Assembly: GCF_036898825.1 (NCBI RefSeq) | Contig: NZ_JARUND010000001.1 | Span: forward strand, 2,294,001-2,358,000 | DNA length: 64,000 bases | Direction: 5' to 3' | Source: Streptomyces sp. B21-083 | GTDB lineage: Bacteria; Actinomycetota; Actinomycetes; Streptomycetales; Streptomycetaceae | Part shown: piece after piece, positions 24,998 to 31,793 of the stretch | Layout: the number at the start of each line of letters is the position of its first letter | Numbering within the stretch: position 1 is the first letter of the stretch | Translations under genes and position numbers: made by a program | Notes under the pieces: generated by a model | Told to the model about the DNA's origin: nothing | Database searches by the model: none | The model's input: the letters and a program-made list of their open reading frames with translations, nothing else

Positions 24998-25029
24998 AAC
25001 ACGTAGTCCTGTCAATAGGGCTACGTGTT
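24998..25029. promoter_or_regulatory. Operator-like inverted repeat around a TTGACA -35 box
   Basis: AACACGTAG (24998-25006) and CTACGTGTT (25021-25029) form a perfect 9-bp inverted repeat with a 14-base spacer. The spacer contains TTGACA on the minus strand (25010-25015), a consensus -35 element for the leftward gene at 24949. A third half-site, CTACG, follows near 25058. A repressor bound here would block the leftward promoter and could also affect the rightward one (TTGCGC at 25027, TAGGGC at 25052). Confidence 0.65.
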
Positions 25030-25082
25030 GCGCAATAGATTGGCCTTCCCGTAGGGCTACGCGGCGTGCGATGATGGCGGGC

Positions 25083-25667
25083 ATGCCTGCCGAATGGAAG
25101 CCACCCAAGACCGATGCCGACATGTTCGCCCAGTACAAAGGGCACATCGAAGGCGAGCGGAAGCTGAAGCCGAAGATGGAAGAGGCCGCCGACCGGGCGT
25201 TGGCCAACGGCGCCACAGTTGGCCAACTCGCCAGGCATACCGGCCTCACCCCTGAGGTGTTCCGGCGCCGGGCGCGGAAGCTCGGCATCGAACACAAGCG
25301 ACCACCGACCGTGGGGCCGCTGAAGCAGCCAACACCCGAGCCGGCGCCTAAGGCCGTGGCAGCAGCGCCGCTACCTCCGGAGCGCGCCGACCAGCCCGAG
25401 CCGCGCACCGACACGACGGACCCGTTGCCGTTGCCGGAGCTGTCGCCGAGGGGCTTTCGCAAGGCGATGGACCTGGCCATGAGGCGCGCGGAGCCGGAGC
25501 AGCGTGAACGGTTGAACCGGACCGAGAAGGTCGCGGAACAACTGGACCGCGACAAGACCAACGACGTCCTGAAGGCCGCGTTCGAGATGGGCCTGCTGAC
25601 GCCCGACGAGGTGCTCAGCATCGCCACCCCGGAGCGCCCGGCGAGCAGCGAGGAGACCAGCGGATGA
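25083..25667 (+). CDS. HTH protein with long linker (possible regulator)
   Basis: A 194-residue protein; alternative in-frame ATGs are at 25071 and 25074. Residues about 38-62 (GATVGQLARHTGLTPEVFRRR) look like a helix-turn-helix. Residues 65-120 are Pro/Ala-rich, and the C-terminal 75 residues are helical (RGFRKAMDLAMRRAEPEQRE). It faces an inverted repeat in its own upstream region, so self-regulation is possible. First gene of a three-gene rightward island. Confidence 0.65.
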   Translation: MPAEWKPPKTDADMFAQYKGHIEGERKLKPKMEEAADRALANGATVGQLARHTGLTPEVFRRRARKLGIEHKRPPTVGPLKQPTPEPAPKAVAAAPLPPERADQPEPRTDTTDPLPLPELSPRGFRKAMDLAMRRAEPEQRERLNRTEKVAEQLDRDKTNDVLKAAFEMGLLTPDEVLSIATPERPASSEETSG

Positions 25668-25846
25668 ACGAGAGCATCGACCCCAACCTCGTCCTCCAAG
25701 ACGCGGTGAACGAACGCGACCTAGTCCTCCGCGAGATCCTCCGAGGCAACCCGGGCATGACCGAGGAACGAGCCGAAGACCTGATCGACGCCCTCGTGGA
25801 CTCCGTCTCGCACGAGCTGGCCGAGGAGCAGCGGGCATGGGCCTAA
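25664..25846 (+). CDS. Small acidic helical protein
   Basis: A 60-residue protein (MNESIDPNLVLQDAVNERDL...), coupled by ATGA to the HTH gene. Two amphipathic helices with many Glu and Leu. No family recognised. Confidence 0.6.
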   Translation: MNESIDPNLVLQDAVNERDLVLREILRGNPGMTEERAEDLIDALVDSVSHELAEEQRAWA

Positions 25847-26076
25847 GCGGGCAACGTCTCGACGACCGAGGTCTACCGGGCCGCCGACCACATCGACCCG
25901 CACGGTGCGACGTGTGCGGCCTCCCCGACCTGCACCACGGACACGGTGACGGCCTCGGCTCCTGCGACTGCCCGCGCTGCGAATGCGGTGTAGCCGAATG
26001 GTCTGATCTCTGCACCTGCCCGCCGGACGATGACGAGCCCTGGCCCGACGACGTCATCGAGCAGCCCACCGCATGA
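25837..26076 (+). CDS. Cysteine-rich small protein
   Basis: A 79-residue protein overlapping the previous gene by ten bases. CDVCGLP, then CDCPRCECG, then CTCPPDDD suggest a zinc-binding fold; the C-terminus is acidic. A perfect hairpin terminator begins right after its stop. Confidence 0.55.
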   Translation: MGLSGQRLDDRGLPGRRPHRPARCDVCGLPDLHHGHGDGLGSCDCPRCECGVAEWSDLCTCPPDDDEPWPDDVIEQPTA

Positions 26077-26116
26077 CGAAGGCCCCGCCCGGACGAGGAA
26101 ACCGGCGGGGCCTTCG
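26077..26116 (+). terminator. Hairpin terminator, 13-bp perfect stem
   Basis: CGAAGGCCCCGCC pairs with GGCGGGGCCTTCG. It follows the last gene of the 25.0-26.1 kb rightward island directly. Confidence 0.8.
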
Positions 26117-26238
26117 CGCTGCCCGGACTGGGGCCGATGCGTTCCTAGGCGCGGCTACAGCATCCCACGGCGACGACCGCCCGTGCGGGGCTGCCCGTTC
26201 CCTCCCCCGTTGTCACACCCTGCCGTCACACTGTCCGG

Positions 26239-26451
26239 ATGGATGAGGCGTCATACATGGTGCGCGGCCGGACCCGCGCCATCTGCCAACGCGAGCTGGA
26301 CCGCATCTGCACGCTGCCCGGCATCACCGCCGTGTCCACGCCCAGCGACGTGACGCCGCCCGGGTGGATCGCGCGGGCCGTCCTCCGTGGGCCGGCCGCT
26401 GTACCCGCACCCCGTCCGGCCGGCGAACCGGTGGCCGAGCCCCGGACATAG
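26239..26451 (+). CDS. Small hypothetical protein
   Basis: A 70-residue protein (MDEASYMVRGRTRAICQREL...) ending in a Pro/Ala-rich tail. A hairpin terminator starts three bases after its stop, which supports that it is transcribed. No clear ribosome-binding site was seen. No family recognised. Confidence 0.45.
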   Translation: MDEASYMVRGRTRAICQRELDRICTLPGITAVSTPSDVTPPGWIARAVLRGPAAVPAPRPAGEPVAEPRT

Positions 26452-26453
26452 GG

Positions 26454-26487
26454 CGACCCGCCACGACGGGGGGTGCGTGGCGGGTCG
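26454..26487. terminator. Hairpin terminator, 12-bp perfect stem
   Basis: CGACCCGCCACG pairs with CGTGGCGGGTCG. It lies between convergent genes (26451 on plus, 26512 on minus) and could serve both. Confidence 0.75.
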
Positions 26488-26511
26488 GGTTCCAGTGTGG
26501 CAGAGCGGTGG

Positions 26512-26760
26512 TCACCGGCCCCAGCAGTTCGCCAGGAACAGGGCCAGGAAGAACACCAGCGCCCACAGCGAACCGGACGGCAGGCAGCCGTCACCGCGGG
26601 CCTCCGCATGCACCCGCCGTACACCGTCCCCGGCGGCCGGCTTCAGTCCGCCGTGCGTGTCCCGGCGGTGGACGACGAGTTCGTCCTCCGCGTCAGCCTC
26701 ACGGTCCCGCTGCTCGGGCGAGACGGCATCGCAGGCGTGGCAAAAGTATTCGTGTGGCAT
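26512..26760 (-). CDS. Small zinc-knuckle membrane protein
   Basis: An 82-residue protein. N-terminal YFCHACDAVS with a further His pair (VVHRRDTHGG) resembles a zinc knuckle. The C-terminus GSLWALVFFLALFLANCWG is a membrane segment. Similar short proteins accompany spd genes in Streptomyces conjugative elements. It is last in a minus-strand run of membrane proteins from 29942. Confidence 0.6.
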   Translation of the reverse strand: MPHEYFCHACDAVSPEQRDREADAEDELVVHRRDTHGGLKPAAGDGVRRVHAEARGDGCLPSGSLWALVFFLALFLANCWGR

Positions 26761-27531
26761 TCACGCATCCCCTCTCGGGCGTAGCCCCCACAGGCGGGAG
26801 AGGGGTGTCGCTGCAACCTTCCTACGCCCCGCTACGTCGCTGGTCAGAGCGTCGCTACCGGGGCCGCTACGGGACCCGGCAGGGGTGCCCGGAGTGCGGT
26901 CGGGGAGGGCCTGCTGCCAGGCCTCCAGGTCGGCCCGGTGGACCCCCTCGTTCACCTTCCCAGAAGCATCCCTGACGGACCCCTTCGTGGGGATGCTGAG
27001 GGCGGCCAGCTTGGCCCTCACCGCGGCCTTGTCCACCACCTCTTCCGCACCCTCCGGGGACGCCTTCTGGAGGGCGGCGGCGAGGGTCTTCAGGTGCACT
27101 CCGGGGGCGTCCCCGATCAGCTTCCACATGACCGTCACGATCGGGGGAACGGCGCCCTCTTCCTTGGCCGACGCGGGCCCGGCGATACGGCGCTCGACCC
27201 AGGCAGAGAGCTCGTCCTTGGCCTCGCGCGGCACGAACAGGAGGACGGCACCCAGCCACACGGCGATGACGCCGGCCGCAGTCCAGCCACCGTAGAAGCC
27301 GACCGCCCACACCGCGACGGCATGAACCCCCCAGGCCGCGCTGCTGCCGAAGTGGGCGGCGATCCACGCGCCCGGGCCGAGGATCCCCGTGGTGAGAGGA
27401 CTGCGTACGACGGTCGGCTTCGCCTCTACGGCCCGGTCGTCGGCGGCCTCTTCGGTGTGCTCCTCAACCTCGTCCACCGCCTCCTCTTCGTCGGGTTCGG
27501 GGGCGGGTTTCCGCAGCTGGAAGTACGTCAT
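26761..27531 (-). CDS. Spd-like membrane protein (plasmid transfer type)
   Basis: A 256-residue protein with an acidic N-terminal tail (residues 1-45), two membrane segments at about 55-105 (AWGVHAVAVWAVGFYGGW, AAGVIAVWLGAVLLFVP) and a cytoplasmic C-terminal domain (VTVMWKLIGDAPGVHLKTLA). This structure is typical of proteins encoded next to spdB in Streptomyces plasmids and integrative elements, where they help spread DNA between hyphal compartments. The assignment is by architecture and neighbourhood. Confidence 0.6.
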   Translation of the reverse strand: MTYFQLRKPAPEPDEEEAVDEVEEHTEEAADDRAVEAKPTVVRSPLTTGILGPGAWIAAHFGSSAAWGVHAVAVWAVGFYGGWTAAGVIAVWLGAVLLFVPREAKDELSAWVERRIAGPASAKEEGAVPPIVTVMWKLIGDAPGVHLKTLAAALQKASPEGAEEVVDKAAVRAKLAALSIPTKGSVRDASGKVNEGVHRADLEAWQQALPDRTPGTPAGSRSGPGSDALTSDVAGRRKVAATPLSRLWGLRPRGDA

Positions 27532-27920
27532 GACAGGCTCGTTCCGAGGTTCCCGATGGAGTCCGACACGTACGACCAGAAGCCGCCCGCACCTGCGGCG
27601 ACGTACCAGAAGAGGATGCCGAGCATCCCGACCTGCTTCGTGGTGAGCTTCTTGAACAGGATGAAGATCGCCAGCGAGAGGGCGAGCGCCGTCATCGTCA
27701 CCCCCGGCATCACCTTGGACGCCGTCCCGATGAGGCTCCCGACCAGGTCAGGGATGAACCCGAAGGGCCCGCCGGCCGCCTTGTACGCGGACCCGGCGAG
27801 CATCGACAGGATGAGGGTGGGCCACCAGCCGAGCGCCCGCATCTGGCCGCCGCCGGGGATTCCGAAGACGAGCAGCACGGTCAGCACGAGGGCCAGGCTG
27901 ATCGGGTTGCCGAGGTTCAC
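27528..27920 (-). CDS. Integral membrane protein, four segments (Spd-like)
   Basis: A 130-residue protein from GTG 27920, coupled to the next gene by an ATGA overlap. Membrane segments: ISLALVLTVLLVFGIPG, WPTLILSMLAGSAYKAAGG, TMTALALSLAIFILFKKL and VGMLGILFWYVAAGAGGFW. Size and pattern fit plasmid-transfer membrane proteins of Streptomyces. No catalytic motif. Confidence 0.6.
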   Translation of the reverse strand: MNLGNPISLALVLTVLLVFGIPGGGQMRALGWWPTLILSMLAGSAYKAAGGPFGFIPDLVGSLIGTASKVMPGVTMTALALSLAIFILFKKLTTKQVGMLGILFWYVAAGAGGFWSYVSDSIGNLGTSLS

Positions 27921-27931
27921 GAGAGGTTCCT

Positions 27932-28720
27932 TTAGGGGTGGGGCGTGCCGTAGAGGAGCACGCCGGTGATGGTCGAGGTGACGGGGATGGCGGCGCACCA
28001 GGCGACGGGCCACCAGTGGCTGCGGGTGCGCCGGTACAGGAGGAACGTGCAGGTCGCGGCGCCGTACCAGAAGAACGCCTGCCCGCCGGTGGGTCCGGTG
28101 GAGGCGATCCATGCGGTGACGTGCGTGCTGTAGTCGACGAGGCCGGCCGACCATCCGAGGTAGGCGGCGGTCGCGTGGTAGGCCAGCCACTTCAGCCGGT
28201 ACGGGGTGCGGGCCCACGCCTCGATGAGGGACTGGCGGGGGCTCTGCGAGTCGGTATCCCACGCTGTACGGGCTGCGGCGGGCTTGCCGGGCTTGGCCTT
28301 GCGGCGCCTCTTCTCGGGCCGCTGGCGGGGCTTGGACGGCTTCTCCTTGGCGGCCTTCGCCGGTTCCGTGGCCGGCTCTTCCGGGGCGTCCTCGTCGGGC
28401 TCCTCATCCACCTCGACGGGTGCCGGATCGTCCACCGTGGCGGGCAGTGCGGCTGGCACAGGGGCTGGCGTGTTGCCGGTGAACGTGTCCTGATCGGCCT
28501 TGTCGTGCTTGTAGACGTCGCTCCACCAGTCCTTCTCCGGCGGCCCGGGGGAAGGGTCCGGCACCCTGGCCGGGGCGGGAGCGGTGTCCGGGGTGGGCGC
28601 TACGGCGGTCGGCTCCGGCTCCGGGGTCGGGGTCGGTGCTGGAATCGGCGGCGTCGACGTGGCCAAGACGTCGTCCAGGTCCGCCAGGAAGTCATCGACG
28701 CCACGGGCCGGGGCGGTCAC
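27932..28720 (-). CDS. Membrane protein with long Pro/Glu/Lys-rich N-terminal region
   Basis: A 262-residue protein; GTG 28720 overlaps the previous stop (GTGA). Residues 1-160 are disordered: Pro/Thr-rich, then acidic, then a Lys/Arg-rich block (PRQRPEKRRRKAKPGKPAAA). The C-terminal 100 residues hold three membrane segments (LKWLAYHATAAYLGWSAGLV; AFFWYGAATCTFLLY; WPVAWCAAIPVTSTITGV). Likely part of the same membrane complex as its neighbours. Confidence 0.6.
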   Translation of the reverse strand: MTAPARGVDDFLADLDDVLATSTPPIPAPTPTPEPEPTAVAPTPDTAPAPARVPDPSPGPPEKDWWSDVYKHDKADQDTFTGNTPAPVPAALPATVDDPAPVEVDEEPDEDAPEEPATEPAKAAKEKPSKPRQRPEKRRRKAKPGKPAAARTAWDTDSQSPRQSLIEAWARTPYRLKWLAYHATAAYLGWSAGLVDYSTHVTAWIASTGPTGGQAFFWYGAATCTFLLYRRTRSHWWPVAWCAAIPVTSTITGVLLYGTPHP

Positions 28721-29001
28721 AGACCCCACCACATTTGCACCGCCACGACTACGGCGAGGACCGCGGCCATACGGGCCAGGAACCGGGCGTCCGAGGTGCG
28801 GGCCCGCCAGTTGACGGCGGCCGTGACGACGATGAACGCGAGGATGAGATAGCCCATAACGGACGCCCCTACTTGACGGCGAGACTGCGACGGGGCGGGC
28901 GGAGCAGGCGGGGCCGGATGCAGTCCCACGCCGCGGGTAGCGAGGAACGCCCGTATCTCCAGCTCGTCCGCGTCGGGCTCACTGCTCAGGTTCTGGCTCA
29001 C
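28717..29001 (-). CDS. Small membrane protein
   Basis: A 94-residue protein with an acidic, Pro-rich N-terminus and two membrane segments (VMGYLILAFIVVTAAVNW; FLARMAAVLAVVVAVQMW). Coupled on both sides. Part of the Spd-like block. Confidence 0.6.
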   Translation of the reverse strand: MSQNLSSEPDADELEIRAFLATRGVGLHPAPPAPPAPSQSRRQVGASVMGYLILAFIVVTAAVNWRARTSDARFLARMAAVLAVVVAVQMWWGL

Positions 29002-29942
29002 AGGTACGGCCCTTCTCCGAGGCGCTTGGCGGTGCGGCGGATGCTGTCCGCCTTGATGTCCGGACGCAGCCGGACAGCTTCGGACACCAGGTCGTCCTTC
29101 CGGACACCGTGGGCGGCGAGGGCGCGGACAAGGTCGGACGGTCCGGACGCTTTCTTGGCGATCTCGGACAGCGGGTCCGGACTGTCCGGACGCACGTCCG
29201 GGCTGGTCAGGGCGTCAGGGGTGGTGCGGCTGTCGTCGCGTCCGGACGTCTCGTCCGGCTCGCTGTCCGACTGTCCGGACGTGTCCTGGACGGTGTCCGC
29301 CTCCGCGTCCGGACGTCCGGACGCGTTGCCCTGGATCGCCCGCTCACTGCTCGCCGCGATACCGAGGGGGGTGCGGCGGGACAGCTCGCCGCGCTTCTGG
29401 ATGCGCTCCAGCTCGACCTGGAAGGTGACCTCGTCCCGCTCGATGGCGACCTTGCCCTGAGCGCGGATGAGAGCGATCTCCTCGGCTGCCTCCCGCTCGA
29501 TCTCCGCAGCGCGCTTGCGGCCGATGTACTCGCTGTCCCGGATGACGCTGTTGATCTCCGCTTCCTGTTCGGCGGTGAGGGCGGTGGGGTCCCGGCGGAG
29601 CCTGACGTCTCCCGTCCAGGCGATCTTCGCGACGATCGGGGGGAGCGCGCCGGCGAAGGCCGCGGCGTGCGTGATGCTCCAGCCGTGCCACGCGAGGAGT
29701 CCGCATGCGACGCCGAGGGTGATCCACTCGACGATCACGATGAGCCGACCGCCGATGCCCTTGTAGGACAGGTACTGGACCACTCCCCACAGGCCGTCGA
29801 CGCTGACCGCGGCGAGGATTCCCCACCAGCCGGACTGGACGAGGTCGGTGATGCTCCACCCGGTCCAGCAGAGGGACACGAGGGTGAAGACGATGGCGAC
29901 CGGCGTGAGGGCTGTCAGGCGCGACCTGAGTGCGGTCTTCAC
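28998..29942 (-). CDS. SpdB/DUF2637-like membrane protein
   Basis: A 314-residue protein from GTG 29942. Residues 10-115 hold four membrane segments with the characteristic SLCWTGWSITDLVQSGWWGI, VSVDGLWGVVQYLSY and ITLGVACGLLAWHGWS, like DUF2637/SpdB proteins of Streptomyces plasmids. A charged coiled coil follows (EREAAEEIALIRAQGKVAIE). Then comes a Ser/Asp/Pro linker encoded by repeated GTCCGGAC words, and a small C-terminal HTH-like domain (HGVRKDDLVSEAVRLRPDIK). It would act in intermycelial DNA spread. Confidence 0.72.
   Translation of the reverse strand: MKTALRSRLTALTPVAIVFTLVSLCWTGWSITDLVQSGWWGILAAVSVDGLWGVVQYLSYKGIGGRLIVIVEWITLGVACGLLAWHGWSITHAAAFAGALPPIVAKIAWTGDVRLRRDPTALTAEQEAEINSVIRDSEYIGRKRAAEIEREAAEEIALIRAQGKVAIERDEVTFQVELERIQKRGELSRRTPLGIAASSERAIQGNASGRPDAEADTVQDTSGQSDSEPDETSGRDDSRTTPDALTSPDVRPDSPDPLSEIAKKASGPSDLVRALAAHGVRKDDLVSEAVRLRPDIKADSIRRTAKRLGEGPYL
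29058..29322. repeat. Eight copies of the palindrome GTCCGGAC
   Basis: GTCCGGAC occurs at 29058, 29141, 29175, 29184, 29240, 29273, 29307 and 29315, all inside the 3' third of the SpdB-like gene. Four copies come in two close pairs. Many are followed by another G or C. The encoded linker is rich in Ser, Gly, Asp and Pro. The density is far above chance even in GC-rich DNA. Confidence 0.8.
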
Positions 29943-29989
29943 TTCGGGGCTCCTGGGGGTGGCGGTGGGAGGTGTTCGGGGCGGGGTGG

Positions 29990-30148
29990 TTAGCGGCAGC
30001 GCCACGCGTACGCGGCGAGGACGGCGCAGGCGAGGAACGGGCCGGTCTGTGCGGTGGCGAGGGCGATGACGGCGAGGACCGTGAACCCCCACCGCGCGAG
30101 GGGCGTGTGCATGGCGAGGCGTTGGGCGATGCTGCGGCGGCGGGTCAC
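29990..30148 (-). CDS. Small membrane protein
   Basis: A 52-residue protein from GTG 30148, with GAGGAG upstream. It reads VTRRRSIAQRLAMHTPLARW, then a membrane segment (GFTVLAVIALATAQTGPFLA) and a short tail. Positive charges precede the segment, so the N-terminus is likely inside. It belongs to the Spd-like block. Confidence 0.6.
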   Translation of the reverse strand: MTRRRSIAQRLAMHTPLARWGFTVLAVIALATAQTGPFLACAVLAAYAWRCR

Positions 30149-30172
30149 GGTGCTCCTCGGGCGGGAAGCCGA

Positions 30173-30198
30173 CCGCCGCGGGGGGAATGTCGCGGCGG
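30173..30198. terminator. Hairpin, 8-bp stem
   Basis: CCGCCGCG pairs with CGCGGCGG across a 10-base loop, in the gap between the 54- and 52-residue genes. Outer arms GACCGCCG and CGGCGGTC offer an alternative pairing. Confidence 0.45.
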
Positions 30199-30217
30199 CC
30201 GGCGGTCTGTGTGGTGG

Positions 30218-30382
30218 TCAGCCGCGCTGCTGCTGTGCGGCGTTGGTCATGGCGGCGATGGTCTGCCCGAGGGTCGCGTCGTTTTCGAGGAGCGTTTCGA
30301 CGAGGACTTCCGCGGCCCGCTCCGGGTTGCCGGCGTTGACGGCGGCTTGGACTTCGACGGTCTTGTCGTTGATGTAGCTCAT
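30218..30382 (-). CDS. Small helical protein
   Basis: A 54-residue protein from ATG 30382, with AAGGAG well placed upstream. It starts MSYINDKTVEVQAAVNAGNP and continues as amphipathic helices to QQQRG. Good ribosome-binding site and codon pattern. No family recognised. Confidence 0.6.
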   Translation of the reverse strand: MSYINDKTVEVQAAVNAGNPERAAEVLVETLLENDATLGQTIAAMTNAAQQQRG

Positions 30383-30421
30383 GGGGGTGCTCCTTCGTGG
30401 GGGCTGTCGGTCTGGGCGAGT

Positions 30422-30505
30422 TCAGCGCTTGCGGGCTTTCCAGCCGTGCCATGCGGCGAGCGTGAAGCCGATGGCCCCGGCGGTGATGGCGATGAGGGGG
30501 ATCAC
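30422..30505 (-). CDS. Possible 27-residue membrane peptide
   Basis: GTG 30505 opens a frame reading VIPLIAITAGAIGFTLAAWH and ending GWKARKR: one membrane segment with a basic tail. Peptides of this kind (SpdD-like) are found among spd genes. No strong ribosome-binding site, so uncertain. Confidence 0.4.
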   Translation of the reverse strand: MIPLIAITAGAIGFTLAAWHGWKARKR

Positions 30506-30524
30506 GGGTGCTCGTTTCGTCGGG

Positions 30525-30563
30525 GCCGTGGCCGCCCGCCAGGGGAGTACGGGCGGCCACGGC
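30525..30563. terminator. Hairpin, 14-bp perfect stem
   Basis: GCCGTGGCCGCCCG pairs with CGGGCGGCCACGGC across an 11-base loop. It ends two bases before the stop codon of the 65-residue gene on the minus strand and probably terminates or attenuates that run. Confidence 0.65.
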
Positions 30564-30565
30564 GG

Positions 30566-30763
30566 TCAGGTGAACGCGATGCCGAGGACGGTCGCGAGGA
30601 CGGTGAGGCAGAGGAAGAACATCGCGCCGCAGCCGAGTTGGGGTTCGTGGTCGAACCCGGCCCGGTCTTGGAGTTGGCGTTGCGACTTGCCTTGCTGACG
30701 GTCTTTGACCTTGCGGTTGTTCTCGCCGGGGCGGTTCCATTGCCCGCCGAAGGTGTCGCCCAT
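30566..30763 (-). CDS. Small membrane protein
   Basis: A 65-residue protein. Hydrophilic first 43 residues (RPGENNRKVKDRQQGKSQRQ), then one membrane segment (CGAMFFLCLTVLATVLGIAF). It touches the next gene at a shared base (30763). No family recognised. Confidence 0.6.
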   Translation of the reverse strand: MGDTFGGQWNRPGENNRKVKDRQQGKSQRQLQDRAGFDHEPQLGCGAMFFLCLTVLATVLGIAFT

Positions 30764-30945
30764 CAGCGGTTGCCGCCGAGCTGCTTGGCCACTTCGGTGC
30801 AGAGGCGTGAGGTGCAGGGGGCGAAGTCGTGGGTGATGCCGGCGTGCACGACGACTTGGATGGCGTCCGCCTCGGGCAGAGTCGGGTCGGCCGCCATGAC
30901 GTCTGTGACGCGTTCGAGGGTTTCGGTGAGGAGGAGGTCGTCCAT
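30763..30945 (-). CDS. Small hypothetical protein
   Basis: A 60-residue protein from ATG 30945, coupled by TGATG. Acidic, helical, with CTSRLCTEVAKQLGG at the C-terminus. No family recognised. Confidence 0.55.
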   Translation of the reverse strand: MDDLLLTETLERVTDVMAADPTLPEADAIQVVVHAGITHDFAPCTSRLCTEVAKQLGGNR

Positions 30946-31148
30946 CACTGGTCTCCTGCGATGGTGCGGAGGCGGGTGGCGTATTCGGAGTGGCTGGCGC
31001 CGTCCGGGTCGGGCAGGAGGTGGGCCCAGTCGCCGGTGAGTCCGTGTGCGCGGGCGTAGCCGCGGCTGTCGTGGATGTCGGCGGGTCGGTTGGGTTGTTG
31101 GTCGAGGCGGTCGGCGAGGGCGTGGAGTGCTGCTGCGGTGTCGCCCAT
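30945..31148 (-). CDS. Small hypothetical protein
   Basis: A 67-residue protein (MGDTAAALHALADRLDQQPN...), coupled by TGATG to the zinc-knuckle gene before it. The middle reads DIHDSRGYARAHGLTGDWAH. No family recognised. Confidence 0.55.
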   Translation of the reverse strand: MGDTAAALHALADRLDQQPNRPADIHDSRGYARAHGLTGDWAHLLPDPDGASHSEYATRLRTIAGDQ

Positions 31149-31300
31149 CAGATGCCGCCGCCTCGTACGCCGGTCCCGGAGCATCCGGTGCAGGTGCGCC
31201 AGGTGGTGATGGTGGCGCCGTTGGTGCCGGGTGCGGTGATGCTGTGGCCGCCGGTGCCGGAGCAGTTGGTGCAGGCGCGCGGTTGTTGTTGCCCGCTCAT
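31148..31300 (-). CDS. DnaJ-type zinc-knuckle small protein
   Basis: A 50-residue protein from ATG 31300. CTNCSGTGG and CTGCSGTG are the CxxCxGxG knuckles of the DnaJ zinc centre, spaced by 24 residues. Such short stand-alone knuckle proteins are common in Streptomyces phages and bind zinc; role unknown. Confidence 0.65.
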   Translation of the reverse strand: MSGQQQPRACTNCSGTGGHSITAPGTNGATITTWRTCTGCSGTGVRGGGI

Positions 31301-31500
31301 GCCTTCCGCCCCGCTTTCAGTACTGCGTCGACGCTGTGTCCGGCGTTGACGGCTTCGTCGTAGCGGGTGTTGGCGACGAGTTCGGCGGCGCGCCAGGTGG
31401 GGTCGTCGTCGCAGTTGCGGACGCCGACCTGTTGGGCGATGTCGCGGCAGGCCTGTGCGGCTTGGGCGTAGGCGGCGACGGGGTCCGGCTGCTCGCTCAT
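31297..31500 (-). CDS. Small helical protein
   Basis: A 67-residue protein (MSEQPDPVAAYAQAAQACRD...) with coupled starts on both sides. Two helices; the second reads YDEAVNAGHSVDAVLKAG. No family recognised. Confidence 0.6.
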   Translation of the reverse strand: MSEQPDPVAAYAQAAQACRDIAQQVGVRNCDDDPTWRAAELVANTRYDEAVNAGHSVDAVLKAGRKA

Positions 31501-31793
31501 GCGCTGGCTCCGATGAGGTCGAGGCGCTCGGCGGCGGCGAGTTCGATACGGGTCTCCCGCATGACGTCTTGCGCGTACTCGAAGGCGCCGAACTCGGCAG
31601 CGGTGAGGTCGCGGCGGTCCATCCGTGCGGAGAGTTGCGCGGTGCGCTCGGAGGCGACCTGGTGGCGGGTGAGGGCGCGGTACAGGTCGGTGGGGTAGTT
31701 GAGGCGGAGTTCGAGGCGTTGCAGGGCGGCTTGTGCGGCCGGGGGCAACGGGGCCGTCGGCGGGGTGGGCTGTTGCGGTTGCTGGCTGGTCAT
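31497..31793 (-). CDS. Hypothetical helical protein
   Basis: A 98-residue protein. Gln/Pro/Thr-rich start, then a long helical region (AALQRLELRLNYPTDLYRAL; EFGAFEYAQDVMRETRIELA). Coupled by ATGA to the HNH gene before it. No family recognised. Confidence 0.6.
   Translation of the reverse strand: MTSQQPQQPTPPTAPLPPAAQAALQRLELRLNYPTDLYRALTRHQVASERTAQLSARMDRRDLTAAEFGAFEYAQDVMRETRIELAAAERLDLIGASA

Noticed and set aside
29058..29322. CRISPR array
   Set aside because: The repeated unit is only eight bases, spacing is irregular, and it lies within a coding frame; there are no cas genes.
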